Shown here piece by piece: positions 1 to 6,426 of a stretch of 8,456 nt of DNA (positions are counted from its first letter, which is position 1; the number at the start of each line of letters is the position of its first letter). This stretch comes from an uncultured Chitinophagaceae bacterium. GTDB lineage: Bacteria > Bacteroidota > Bacteroidia > Chitinophagales > Chitinophagaceae. Below the pieces are notes generated by a model. That model did no database searches and was not told the DNA's origin. It worked only from the letters and a program-made list of their open reading frames with translations. Both the position numbers and the translations under genes were made by a program. Location: NCBI GenBank assembly GCA_937900675.1, contig CALCEA010000023.1:1-8456 (forward strand), read 5' to 3'.

Positions 1-887
1 AAGATTTTAATTATTTCTTATTTAGAGATTTTCAGAGTAGAAATATCATGGTGCAGGACGATGAAGTTTATTTTATAGACTTTCAAGGAGGTATGCAGGG
101 TGGTTTAAGTTATGATGTGGCTTCTTTGTTATGGCAGGCAAAAGCAGAGTTAAGTCAAGAATGGAAGGACAGGTTATTGGCTTATTATATTGAAGAGGTT
201 CAGCATTTACTTCCAACCAGTTTAGATGTACAAGCCTTTAAAAAACAATACAATGGATTTGTGCTCTTGCGTTTGTTGCAGGTATTAGGAGCATATGGAT
301 TTAGAGGATTGTTTGAAAGAAAAGCACATTTCTTAGCGAGCATCCCTTTAGGATTAAACAACTTAAAAAACTTCTTAACGACTATTGATCTTTCCAAAGA
401 GACGCCTGTCTTTGCGTATATTTTAAATTGGATGGTGAGTGATGAAGTGATGAGTAGGTTTACTCCACCCATTGCGAATGAAGATACTCCATTACAAGTG
501 ACCATACATAGTTTTAGTTATAAAAAAGGAATACCTGAAGATTCCACCGAAAATGGCGGAGGCTTTGTGTTTGACATGAGAGGTATTTTAAATCCTGGAA
601 GATTTGATGAGTATAAAAAACTATCTGGATTAGATAAGCCTGTTCAAGATTTCTTAGAGCAAAAAACAAAGATGAATGTCTTTTTAAATAGTGTTTGGGA
701 CTTAGTAGATATTAATGTGGAAGATTATTTGAAAAGAGGTTTTGATAGTTTACATATTAATTTCGGCTGTACTGGAGGTCAACATAGAAGCGTGTTTGCT
801 GCAGAGCAAACTGCAAGACATTTGAGAAATAAGTACAAATTAAAAGTGAACTTAATTCATACGAATAAAGATAACTGGGTAAAATAA
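1..887 (+). CDS. AmgK-like amino-sugar kinase fused to RapZ C-terminal domain (5' partial)
   Basis: The reading frame is open from base 3 through the left edge, so the gene begins outside the window and the ATG at 48 is internal. The codons before it read RDFQSRNIM, the catalytic loop of aminoglycoside-phosphotransferase-fold kinases (Brønsted Asp, then Asn). IDFQGG, the metal-binding Asp motif, and SYDVASLL follow. This pattern is closest to AmgK, the anomeric MurNAc/GlcNAc 1-kinase (COG3178). From about residue 150 (counted from the internal Met) to 273 the protein resembles the C-terminal domain of RapZ: HSFSYKKGIP, FDMRGILNPG, LDKPVQDFL and the signature GCTGGQHRS at 240-248. In E. coli that domain binds glucosamine-6-phosphate. 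The basic RNA-binding tail of E. coli RapZ is not evident here. The RapZ N-terminal P-loop domain is not in the visible part, where a kinase stands instead. murU follows after 6 bp. Inferred role: cytoplasmic cell-wall sugar kinase with a sugar-phosphate-sensing domain. Domain calls are strong; substrate is inferred. Confidence 0.85.
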   Translation, partial: DFNYFLFRDFQSRNIMVQDDEVYFIDFQGGMQGGLSYDVASLLWQAKAELSQEWKDRLLAYYIEEVQHLLPTSLDVQAFKKQYNGFVLLRLLQVLGAYGFRGLFERKAHFLASIPLGLNNLKNFLTTIDLSKETPVFAYILNWMVSDEVMSRFTPPIANEDTPLQVTIHSFSYKKGIPEDSTENGGGFVFDMRGILNPGRFDEYKKLSGLDKPVQDFLEQKTKMNVFLNSVWDLVDINVEDYLKRGFDSLHINFGCTGGQHRSVFAAEQTARHLRNKYKLKVNLIHTNKDNWVK

Positions 888-893
888 TTTTCT

Positions 894-1640
894 ATGCGAG
901 CAATGATTTTAGCAGCAGGACTGGGAACTAGATTAAAACCTTTTACAGATCATCACCCAAAGGCATTGGCTATGGTGAATGATAAATCTTTATTACAAAG
1001 AAATATTGAATACTTACAGCAATATGGCATCAAAGAAGTGATTGTGAATGTGCATCATTTTGCTGATCAAATCATTCATGCTGTCAAAGAAAATAATGGC
1101 TGGGGTTCTGTAGTGACTATTTCAGATGAAACAGATGAAGTGTTAGAAACTGGTGGAGGCTTGGTACGTGCTCATAATTATTTCAAAGAAGAAGATAGAT
1201 GGATCTTAATGAATGCAGATATTTTAACGGATTTGCCATTAGATAAAATGATTGCTGCAGATGAACTATTTGCAAAAAAAGCAGAAGGCGATTTGATGGC
1301 CACTTTAGCGGTAACCAATAGAGCCACCAGTAGAAACTTAATTTTTAATGCAGCGGGTACTTTATGTGGTTGGAAAAACAATACAACGGGAGAAGAGAAA
1401 TGGGCTAACCCATTAAAAGATAAAAATACAGCAGTGCCCAAAGCATTTAGCGGAATTCATATAGTGCATCAGGCATTTTTTGAAGCAGTGCATTTAAGAG
1501 GTAAGTTCTCTATGATTGATGCTTATTTACAATTAGCACAACATTATGCCATTCACTATTATGATCATAGTGAGGGAATTTTATTGGATGTTGGCAAGCC
1601 TGAAAGTTTAGAAAAAGCGAATAGCTTATTTAAACCTTAA
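894..1640 (+). CDS. murU: MurU-like sugar-1-phosphate nucleotidyltransferase
   Basis: This is a 248-residue cytoplasmic nucleotidyltransferase. The N-terminus carries the nucleotide-binding signature LAAGLGTRLKP (6-16), followed by HPKAL with the conserved Lys at 23. ETGGG (85-89), typical of MurU and mannose-1-P guanylyltransferase relatives, comes next, then NAD (107-109) where many relatives have NGD, FSGIHIV (185-191) and DVGKPE (232-237). It lacks the hexapeptide-repeat domain of GlmU, and its length fits MurU (about 220-250). MurU converts MurNAc-1-phosphate plus UTP into UDP-MurNAc, bypassing de novo synthesis in peptidoglycan recycling. The start lies 6 bp after the kinase stop, with no Shine-Dalgarno, so the two are probably co-transcribed and translationally coupled. 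The kinase-MurU pair is the main support for the substrate; from sequence alone another hexose-1-P could be used. The 3' end overlaps the opposing acyltransferase gene by 11 bp. Confidence 0.8.
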   Translation: MRAMILAAGLGTRLKPFTDHHPKALAMVNDKSLLQRNIEYLQQYGIKEVIVNVHHFADQIIHAVKENNGWGSVVTISDETDEVLETGGGLVRAHNYFKEEDRWILMNADILTDLPLDKMIAADELFAKKAEGDLMATLAVTNRATSRNLIFNAAGTLCGWKNNTTGEEKWANPLKDKNTAVPKAFSGIHIVHQAFFEAVHLRGKFSMIDAYLQLAQHYAIHYYDHSEGILLDVGKPESLEKANSLFKP

Positions 1641-2784
1641 TATAAATTTTCTTTTTATCTAAGATGTATGCAAGTGTTGCCATAAAGGCAATAAAACATA
1701 ATGCATATAATAAAGAACCTACTCTTAAGTCGGAATTAACATTTTTGCAAACATGCTCGTAAAACCAAGGCAGGCTTGAAGTGTATACTTTTTCTCCCAA
1801 TTCATTTAAATGATCTTCCCATCTTAGTAATGCCAATACTCTTGGTAAAAAACCGCTCAATACAAAAATGAATAAAGGGTTCTTTCCAAAGACTTCAAAA
1901 AAGTAACTCCATTTGCCAGCTGCATTTTTAAATTCAATCAAGTAAATAAATATGCTTAATGTAATCATTGCTAATCCTGTTGTATACACTACATAACTAC
2001 TTGTCCATATTTTTTTATTGATGGGAAAACTAAAATCCCAGATATATCCTGCTAACACCAGCAATGCACCAGTGAGCAATAATTGAGATAGCATTTCAAA
2101 ATTCTTTCCCTTGTTTTGAATATACTCGCCTACTAAGAAACCAAAGATGACTTGAACAATGGCTGGTAGGGTACTGGTTAATCCCTCTGGGTCAAATGGA
2201 ACGCCTTCGCCTTTATAAATATGCGATACTCCTAAAATACTTTGATCAATAGCATTTCCAAAATATCCTGACAAACTATATGGATGACCAGGTGCACCTA
2301 ATAAAGTAGTTAATAACCAATATAGTAATAAAATGACTGCACCTAAATACAATGCCCATTTTGATTTGCCGTAGTAAATAATAACAGATGCAAAAAAATA
2401 ACACAATGCAATTCTTTGCAGCACACCCAAAATTCGAATATTCTCCCATTGTTTAAAAACGAGTGCTTCTTCAGACCATTTTACAAAAGGACTCCAGTTC
2501 AAAAAAAGACCTATCGCGAAAATCATCAAGGTTCTTTTGAGTACTTTTTTCCAAAAATTGGCATCTGTTCCTTGGGCCAATTTAGGCATCACAAAAGACA
2601 TAGCATTGCCTACTGCAAACAAGAAAAAAGGGAAGACCAAATCGGTAGGTGTTAAGCCATGCCAACTAGCATGTTCAAGGGGGCTAAAAATATGTCCCCA
2701 AGACCCTGGATTATTCACTAAAATCATGAGGGCAACTGTGGCACCTCTAAATACATCTAATGATTGATATCGCTGTGTTTGCAT
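1630..2784 (-). CDS. HGSNAT/NagX-type membrane acyltransferase (DUF5009 family)
   Basis: This is a 384-residue polytopic inner-membrane protein with about ten hydrophobic segments (for example 12-25, 47-67, 83-97, 124-137, 144-162, 206-220, 234-250, 262-283, 303-320, 356-375). Family landmarks are SLDVFRG at 8-14, VNNPGSW at 23-29, HASWHGLTPTDLVFPFF at 38-54, LGVLQRIAL at 119-127 and SYVVYTTGLA at 263-272. His38 aligns by eye with the His of the HASWNG motif in human HGSNAT, which carries the acetyl group across the membrane. The family transfers acetyl from cytoplasmic acetyl-CoA to glucosamine-type sugars on the other side; bacterial relatives (NagX) occur in GlcNAc and chitin loci. Met at 2784 is chosen as start because SLDVFRG follows at once and a -7 box lies just upstream. 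An upstream in-frame ATG at 2853 would add 23 poorly conserved-looking residues and overlap rfbB's leader. It is convergent with murU. The exact substrate is unknown. Confidence 0.82.
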   Translation of the reverse strand: MQTQRYQSLDVFRGATVALMILVNNPGSWGHIFSPLEHASWHGLTPTDLVFPFFLFAVGNAMSFVMPKLAQGTDANFWKKVLKRTLMIFAIGLFLNWSPFVKWSEEALVFKQWENIRILGVLQRIALCYFFASVIIYYGKSKWALYLGAVILLLYWLLTTLLGAPGHPYSLSGYFGNAIDQSILGVSHIYKGEGVPFDPEGLTSTLPAIVQVIFGFLVGEYIQNKGKNFEMLSQLLLTGALLVLAGYIWDFSFPINKKIWTSSYVVYTTGLAMITLSIFIYLIEFKNAAGKWSYFFEVFGKNPLFIFVLSGFLPRVLALLRWEDHLNELGEKVYTSSLPWFYEHVCKNVNSDLRVGSLLYALCFIAFMATLAYILDKKKIYIKV

Positions 2785-2790
2785 GGTATT

Positions 2791-2798
2791 CAAATGTA
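2791..2798 (-). promoter_or_regulatory. -7 box (TACATTTG) for the acyltransferase gene
   Basis: The minus strand reads TACATTTG, an exact match to the Bacteroidota primary-sigma -7 consensus TAnnTTTG. Only 6 bases separate it from the start codon at 2784, so transcription would begin at or within a few bases of the ATG and the message would be nearly leaderless. No clear TTTG/TTG -33 element is visible at the usual distance upstream. Confidence 0.5.
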
Positions 2799-2833
2799 AT
2801 AAAATTACTTTATAATATATATGAATGAATTTA

Positions 2834-2841
2834 TATCTTTG
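2834..2841 (+). promoter_or_regulatory. -7 box (TATCTTTG) for the rfbBCA operon
   Basis: TATCTTTG matches the Bacteroidota -7 consensus TAnnTTTG exactly and sits 16 bases ahead of the chosen rfbB ATG at 2858, predicting a 5' leader of roughly 10 bases. The -33 region is AT-rich with no convincing TTTG. Its position supports starting rfbB at 2858 rather than at the in-frame ATG at 2825, which would put the box inside the coding sequence. Confidence 0.5.
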
Positions 2842-2857
2842 TCGCCTATACAATCAG

Positions 2858-3952
2858 ATGAAAAAGAACATTTTAATTACAGGAGGAGCGGGTTTTATTG
2901 GGTCCCATGTGGTGCGTTTAATGGTGACTAAATACCCTGAGTATCAAATCTTTAATTTGGATGCATTAACTTATGCAGGCAATTTAGAGAACTTAAAAGA
3001 TATCGAGCAGTCGCCTAACTATCATTTTATCAAAGCCAATATCTTAGAGGCGGATAGTTTGAAAGCCATTTTTGAGAAACATGCTATTACAGATGTGATT
3101 CATTTGGCGGCAGAATCTCATGTAGATAGAAGTATTGTTTCTCCTTTGGATTTTGTGTATACGAATGTGATTGGAACAGTGAACTTATTGAATACGGCGA
3201 AAGAATATTGGAAGAACGATTTAAGTTACGAGAAAGCACATGATGGATCTTGGGAAACAAACCGAGATCATTTATTTTATCATGTATCCACTGATGAAGT
3301 ATATGGAAGCTTAGGAAAAGAAGGTTTATTTACAGAGACCACTCCTTATGATCCTAATTCTCCTTACTCTGCAAGTAAAGCAGCGAGTGATCATTTTGTA
3401 AGAGCATACGGAGAAACTTATCATTTACCAACCGTGGTATCTAATTGTTCTAACAATTATGGTCCTAATCATTTCCCAGAAAAATTAATTCCATTATTCA
3501 TACATAATATCATCCATAAAAAAGCATTGCCAGTGTATGGTGATGGTTTATATACAAGAGATTGGTTGTATGTAATTGATCATGCAAGAGCGATTGATTT
3601 AGTATTCCATCAAGGAAAGCGCGCAGATACTTATAATATTGGAGGATTCAACGAATGGACCAATATTGATTTAGTGAAATTATTATGTGCTCAAATGGAT
3701 GAGAAATTGGGTAGAGCAAAAGGAGAGAGTGAGCAATTGATTACTTATGTGAAAGATAGACCAGGTCACGACAGACGCTATGCGATTGACGCGACTAAAT
3801 TGAATAAAGAATTAGGTTGGACACCTTCTGTTACTTTTGAACAAGGGTTGGCTGCAACGATAGATTGGTATTTAAGTAATGGTCCTTGGTTAGAGAATGT
3901 AACCAGTGGTTCTTATCAAAAATACTATAACGAAATGTACGGTAACAGATAA
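2858..3952 (+). CDS. rfbB: dTDP-glucose 4,6-dehydratase
   Basis: This 364-residue extended short-chain dehydrogenase/reductase converts dTDP-glucose to dTDP-4-keto-6-deoxyglucose, using tightly bound NAD in the cytoplasm. The NAD-binding glycine motif GGAGFIG is at 9-15 and LAAESHVDRS at 83-92. The catalytic Thr-Asp-Glu triplet is at 145-147 (STDEVYG), and YSASK at 170-174 supplies the catalytic Tyr and Lys. SNCSNNYGPNHFPEKL follows (195-210), then RDWLYVIDH (234-242) and RPGHDRRYAID (301-311), both characteristic of RmlB. All active-site residues are present and the length matches the family (about 350-360). An in-frame ATG at 2825 would add 11 residues before MKKNILITGG; 2858 fits the family N-terminus and the -7 box. 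It is the first gene of a three-gene operon, and its stop TAA shares one base with the rfbC start (TAATG). Confidence 0.96.
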   Translation: MKKNILITGGAGFIGSHVVRLMVTKYPEYQIFNLDALTYAGNLENLKDIEQSPNYHFIKANILEADSLKAIFEKHAITDVIHLAAESHVDRSIVSPLDFVYTNVIGTVNLLNTAKEYWKNDLSYEKAHDGSWETNRDHLFYHVSTDEVYGSLGKEGLFTETTPYDPNSPYSASKAASDHFVRAYGETYHLPTVVSNCSNNYGPNHFPEKLIPLFIHNIIHKKALPVYGDGLYTRDWLYVIDHARAIDLVFHQGKRADTYNIGGFNEWTNIDLVKLLCAQMDEKLGRAKGESEQLITYVKDRPGHDRRYAIDATKLNKELGWTPSVTFEQGLAATIDWYLSNGPWLENVTSGSYQKYYNEMYGNR

Positions 3953-4503
3953 TGAGAATAGAGCAAACACCCTTGAAAGATTGTTTTATCATTCACGAGA
4001 AAGTAAATGGTGATGCAAGAGGTTACTTTATTGAAACCTATAACCAAAGAGACTTTAAAGCCGCTACAGGATTAGATATTGAATTTGTGCAAGACAATCA
4101 ATCTAGATCTTCAAAAGGTGTGTTGAGAGGTTTGCATATGCAGCGTGGAGCATCTGCACAGGCTAAATTGGTAAGGGTTTTAGAAGGAGCTGTATTGGAT
4201 ATTGCAGTGGATTTAAGAAAAGGCTCTCCAAGTTTTGGTCAGCATTTTGCAATTGAATTAACTGCGGATAATCATAAGCAGTTTTTTGTACCTGCAGGAT
4301 TTGCGCATGGATTTGTGGTGTTAAGTGAAACTGCTACTTTCTTTTATAAAGTAGATAAGTTTTATGAGCCAGGTAATGAAGTAGGTATTATGTATAACGA
4401 TAAGGATTTGAATATAGATTGGAGATTATCAGAGAGTGAGATCATCTTATCAGAAAAAGACAAAACATTAGGAAGCTTCGCGGAATATGCGGCTTCTTTA
4501 TAA
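3952..4503 (+). CDS. rfbC: dTDP-4-dehydrorhamnose 3,5-epimerase
   Basis: This 183-residue cupin-fold enzyme epimerises C3 and C5 of dTDP-4-keto-6-deoxyglucose, the second-to-last stage of dTDP-L-rhamnose synthesis. Visible features are DARGYFIETY (21-30), FVQDNQSRSSKGVLRGLH ending in catalytic His62, KLVRV with LDIAVDLR in the barrel core, FVPAGFAHGF (112-121, with His119) and FFYK with the conserved Tyr132. The SEKD near 167-170 probably holds the Asp that pairs with the base His. The length is that of the standard enzyme. The residue after GLH is Met-Gln rather than the more usual Tyr/Phe-Gln, a small variation. Its start overlaps the rfbB stop by one base, so it is almost certainly translated by coupling. 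rfbA follows 28 bp later. Lacking a neighbouring rfbD, it could also feed another epimerised deoxysugar. Confidence 0.94.
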   Translation: MRIEQTPLKDCFIIHEKVNGDARGYFIETYNQRDFKAATGLDIEFVQDNQSRSSKGVLRGLHMQRGASAQAKLVRVLEGAVLDIAVDLRKGSPSFGQHFAIELTADNHKQFFVPAGFAHGFVVLSETATFFYKVDKFYEPGNEVGIMYNDKDLNIDWRLSESEIILSEKDKTLGSFAEYAASL

Positions 4504-4531
4504 TTCATTAGCAAAATAAAAAAACTTTCAA

Positions 4532-5392
4532 ATGAAGGGAATAATATTAGCAGGCGGTTCAGGTACAAGATTGTATCCTATTACCAAGGGAATTAGTAAG
4601 CAATTAATGCCTATCTATGATAAGCCAATGATTTATTATCCTTTGTCTGTTTTAATGTTAGCAGGTATTAAAGAAGTTTTAATTATTACTACACCTGAAG
4701 ACAATGATCAATTCAAAAGATTATTGGGAGATGGTTCTGAAATAGGTTGTTCTTTTAGTTATGCTGTTCAAGCTGTGCCGAATGGTTTGGCACAAGCATT
4801 TGTAATTGGTGCAGATTTTATTGGAAATGATAAAGTGGCTTTGGTTTTAGGAGATAATATTTTTTATGGCGCAGGATTTAGTAAACTAGTACAATCATTT
4901 AATGATGTAAATGGTGCAGCGGTATTTGCTTATGAAGTAAACGATCCTGAGCGTTATGGTGTGGTAGAGTTTGATGCTAATAACAATGCCTTATCATTAG
5001 AAGAAAAGCCTAAAGCTCCTAAATCAAATTACGCAGTTCCAGGTTTGTATTTTTACGATAACCAAGTAGTAGATATTGCCAAGAATATTCCTGCATCACC
5101 AAGAGGAGAATACGAGATCACGGATGTTAACAAGATTTATCTAGAGCGCAAGCAATTACAAGTAGGTATCATGAACCGTGGTACCGCTTGGTTGGATACA
5201 GGTACTTTTGAGTCATTGGCAGATGCATGTGAATTTGTGAGAGTGATTGAGAAGCGTCAAAGCCAAAAAATAGGTTGTATCGAGGAAGTAGCCTACAGAA
5301 TGGGCTTTATTGATAAAGCACAATTATTGGTTTTGGCCGATAAATACGCTAAAAGTGGCTATGGGGAGTACCTAAGAGGCCTAAAAAAGTAA
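4532..5392 (+). CDS. rfbA: Glucose-1-phosphate thymidylyltransferase
   Basis: This 286-residue enzyme joins dTTP and glucose-1-phosphate to give dTDP-glucose, the entry step of the pathway served by rfbB and rfbC. Motifs in order are GGSGTRLYPIT (8-18), the NTP-binding loop, then KQLMPIYDKPMIYYPLS (23-39), LGDNIFYG (106-113, with Asp108 as metal ligand), EEKP (157-160) followed by PKSNYAVPGLYFYD, RGEYEITDVN (191-200) and WLDTGT (220-225, with the second metal-site Asp222). These are the diagnostic RmlA features and the length is normal (about 290). The 28-bp gap upstream has no recognisable promoter but ends in an A-rich leader (AAAATAAAAAAACTTTCAA) of the kind that replaces a Shine-Dalgarno in Bacteroidota. 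Probably the last gene of the rfb operon; no hairpin terminator was found after it. Confidence 0.95.
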   Translation: MKGIILAGGSGTRLYPITKGISKQLMPIYDKPMIYYPLSVLMLAGIKEVLIITTPEDNDQFKRLLGDGSEIGCSFSYAVQAVPNGLAQAFVIGADFIGNDKVALVLGDNIFYGAGFSKLVQSFNDVNGAAVFAYEVNDPERYGVVEFDANNNALSLEEKPKAPKSNYAVPGLYFYDNQVVDIAKNIPASPRGEYEITDVNKIYLERKQLQVGIMNRGTAWLDTGTFESLADACEFVRVIEKRQSQKIGCIEEVAYRMGFIDKAQLLVLADKYAKSGYGEYLRGLKK

Positions 5393-5433
5393 TGAACTAC
5401 TGAACCTTTCTGATATTTTGTTGTTTTTAGAGT

Positions 5434-6312
5434 ATGTCATCATATACCATCAAGGATTTAGAGAAGATTTCTGGGATCAAAGCGCATACAATACGCATTT
5501 GGGAACAGCGTTATCAATTTCTTCAGCCTCAGCGTACTGAGACGAATATTCGTACTTATTCTAGTGACGAATTAAAGACAATTTTAAACGTATCCTTACT
5601 TAATAAATACGGATTCAAGATCTCTCATATAGATAAGATGTCTGCAGAGCAGATGGAGGAGAAGATTTTAAGCTTGAACCAAATAGACGCTCAAAGAGAA
5701 AGGGTAGTGAATGCCTTGATCAAAGAAATGGTGTCATTAAATATGGCCAATTTCGAAAGACAGATGGATACTTATATTGGTCAAAAGGGGATCGAAAAAA
5801 CCATCATTGAAATCATTTTTCCATTCATGGAAAGAGTGGGTATACTTTGGGTAACCAATCATATCAATCCAGCCCAAGAGCATTTAGCGACCAATGTAAT
5901 CAGACAAAAAATTATTTTGGGTATTGAAAAACTACCTCCAGTATTGAATTATACAAAGCGAATTGTGTTGTTTATGCCAGAAGGAGAATACCATGAGATT
6001 GGCTTATTATATGTTCATTTCCTATTAAAACAAAGAGGTTTCTATGTTGACTATTTAGGTGCTAATGTGCCTATGGTTGATTTAAGATATCTTTCAGAAT
6101 TCCAAAAAGTAGATTACTTATACTGTCATTTAACTTCACCTGCAAAGAATTTCAAAATTCATAAGTTTTTCGAACAATTGTCAGAAGTAAGTAAAATCAT
6201 TCCAATTGTCATCTCGGGCCAGCTAGCTCAAGCCTATAAAGGTCAAATTGCAGGTAATATTCAGCTGAAGAAGACGCTTCCTGAGACCATTAGCTTCCTA
6301 GAAAGCATCTGA
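5434..6312 (+). CDS. MerR-family regulator with cobalamin-binding domain (CarH/LitR-like)
   Basis: This 292-residue regulator combines a MerR winged helix (YTIKDLEKISGIKAHTIRIW at 4-23, recognition region near RYQFLQPQRTETNIRTYS), a four-helix B12-cap domain (about 85-170) and a Rossmann-like cobalamin domain (about 175-292). In the cap, W139 is followed nine residues later by E149-H150, the W-x9-EH signature of CarH. In the B12 domain, E185-x-H187-x-x-G190 is the lower-ligand His motif, and VDYLGANVP (205-213) continues the fold. In Myxococcus and Thermus, such proteins bind DNA as AdoCbl-loaded tetramers in the dark and release it on illumination, inducing carotenoid genes. Adjacent sigma and crtI genes support this role. 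It starts 41 bp after rfbA with only a defective -7-like TATTTTG between them, so read-through from rfb is possible. Light rather than merely B12 sensing is inferred. Confidence 0.9.
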   Translation: MSSYTIKDLEKISGIKAHTIRIWEQRYQFLQPQRTETNIRTYSSDELKTILNVSLLNKYGFKISHIDKMSAEQMEEKILSLNQIDAQRERVVNALIKEMVSLNMANFERQMDTYIGQKGIEKTIIEIIFPFMERVGILWVTNHINPAQEHLATNVIRQKIILGIEKLPPVLNYTKRIVLFMPEGEYHEIGLLYVHFLLKQRGFYVDYLGANVPMVDLRYLSEFQKVDYLYCHLTSPAKNFKIHKFFEQLSEVSKIIPIVISGQLAQAYKGQIAGNIQLKKTLPETISFLESI

Positions 6313-6331
6313 TAATCAATCATTTAAGCTC

Positions 6332-6339
6332 GTTTAAAC
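6332..6339. repeat. GTTTAAAC palindrome, first copy
   Basis: This perfect 8-bp palindrome lies 20 bases after the regulator's stop. The same octamer returns at 6419-6426 just before the sigma gene, with GTTTAA or TTAAAC half-copies at 6345, 6367 and 6399. Repeated short dyads between a DNA-binding regulator and its likely target suggest operator half-sites, though AT-rich DNA yields such matches fairly easily. Confidence 0.35.
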
Positions 6340-6341
6340 TA

Positions 6342-6375
6342 TTTGTTTAATTTTTAATAAAAATAATTAAACAAA
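6342..6375. repeat. 11-bp perfect inverted repeat in the regulator-sigma gap
   Basis: TTTGTTTAATT at 6342-6352 is exactly complementary to AATTAAACAAA at 6365-6375, with a 12-base loop. Only one G-C pair occurs in the stem and no clean T-run follows, so it is a poor intrinsic terminator. It lies immediately upstream of the candidate -33 element of the sigma gene, so an operator or a weak end signal for the regulator transcript are the alternatives. Confidence 0.45.
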
Positions 6376-6379
6376 ATCC

Positions 6380-6409
6380 TTGTTTCTATTTTTATTCTGT
6401 TTAACTTTA
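6380..6409 (+). promoter_or_regulatory. Candidate promoter of the sigma-crtI operon
   Basis: TTG at 6380-6382 is followed after 19 bases by TAACTTTA at 6402-6409, matching the Bacteroidota pattern TTG-N17-23-TAnnTTTG at all but the final base. It predicts a start near 6415 and a leader of about 20 bases. An ECF-type promoter for autoregulation cannot be excluded, since the sequence preference of this sigma factor is unknown. Confidence 0.4.
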
Positions 6410-6426
6410 ACTTTCAAAGTTTAAAC
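6406..6426. promoter_or_regulatory. Candidate operator dyad at the predicted transcription start
   Basis: AACTTT-C-AAAGTT at 6409-6421 is a perfect 6+6 palindrome around one base. It extends to 6406-6424 with one mismatched pair, and overlaps the palindrome GTTTAAAC at 6419-6426. The dyad covers the end of the -7 box and the predicted start of transcription, where a bound repressor would block RNA polymerase. The neighbouring B12-MerR protein is the natural candidate to bind here; this is inference. Confidence 0.4.

Noticed and set aside
48..887. A complete 279-residue gene starting at the ATG at 48
   Set aside because: The frame is open upstream and the upstream codons encode the conserved catalytic loop, so this ATG is internal.
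1178..1441. Minus-strand open frame of 87 codons inside murU
   Set aside because: It lies opposite strongly conserved murU codons, and its translation shows no recognisable motif; it is a shadow of the real gene. The same applies to the frames at 200-505 and 4362-4568 on the minus strand and 2416-2767 on the plus strand.
894..1640. Assignment of the nucleotidyltransferase as RmlA- or GlmU-like
   Set aside because: It lacks RmlA's KQLMPIYDKPM block and GlmU's acetyltransferase repeat domain, while ETGGG and the neighbouring AmgK-type kinase favour MurU.
2785..2853. N-terminal extension of the acyltransferase to the ATG at 2853
   Set aside because: The added 23 residues show no family similarity, would span the minus-strand -7 box, and would nearly meet the rfbB start; SLDVFRG follows directly after the Met at 2784.
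2825..2857. Start of rfbB at the in-frame ATG at 2825
   Set aside because: It would add 11 residues ahead of the standard MKKNILITGG start and place the TATCTTTG promoter box inside the gene.
5392..5403. Three-codon mini-ORF (Met-Asn-Tyr-stop) overlapping the rfbA stop as TAATG
   Set aside because: Too short to support as a leader peptide, with no attenuator-like hairpin after it; probably chance.
6342..6375. Intrinsic terminator for the MerR gene
   Set aside because: The stem contains a single G-C pair and is not followed by an uninterrupted T-run, so it is listed as an inverted repeat of possible regulatory role.
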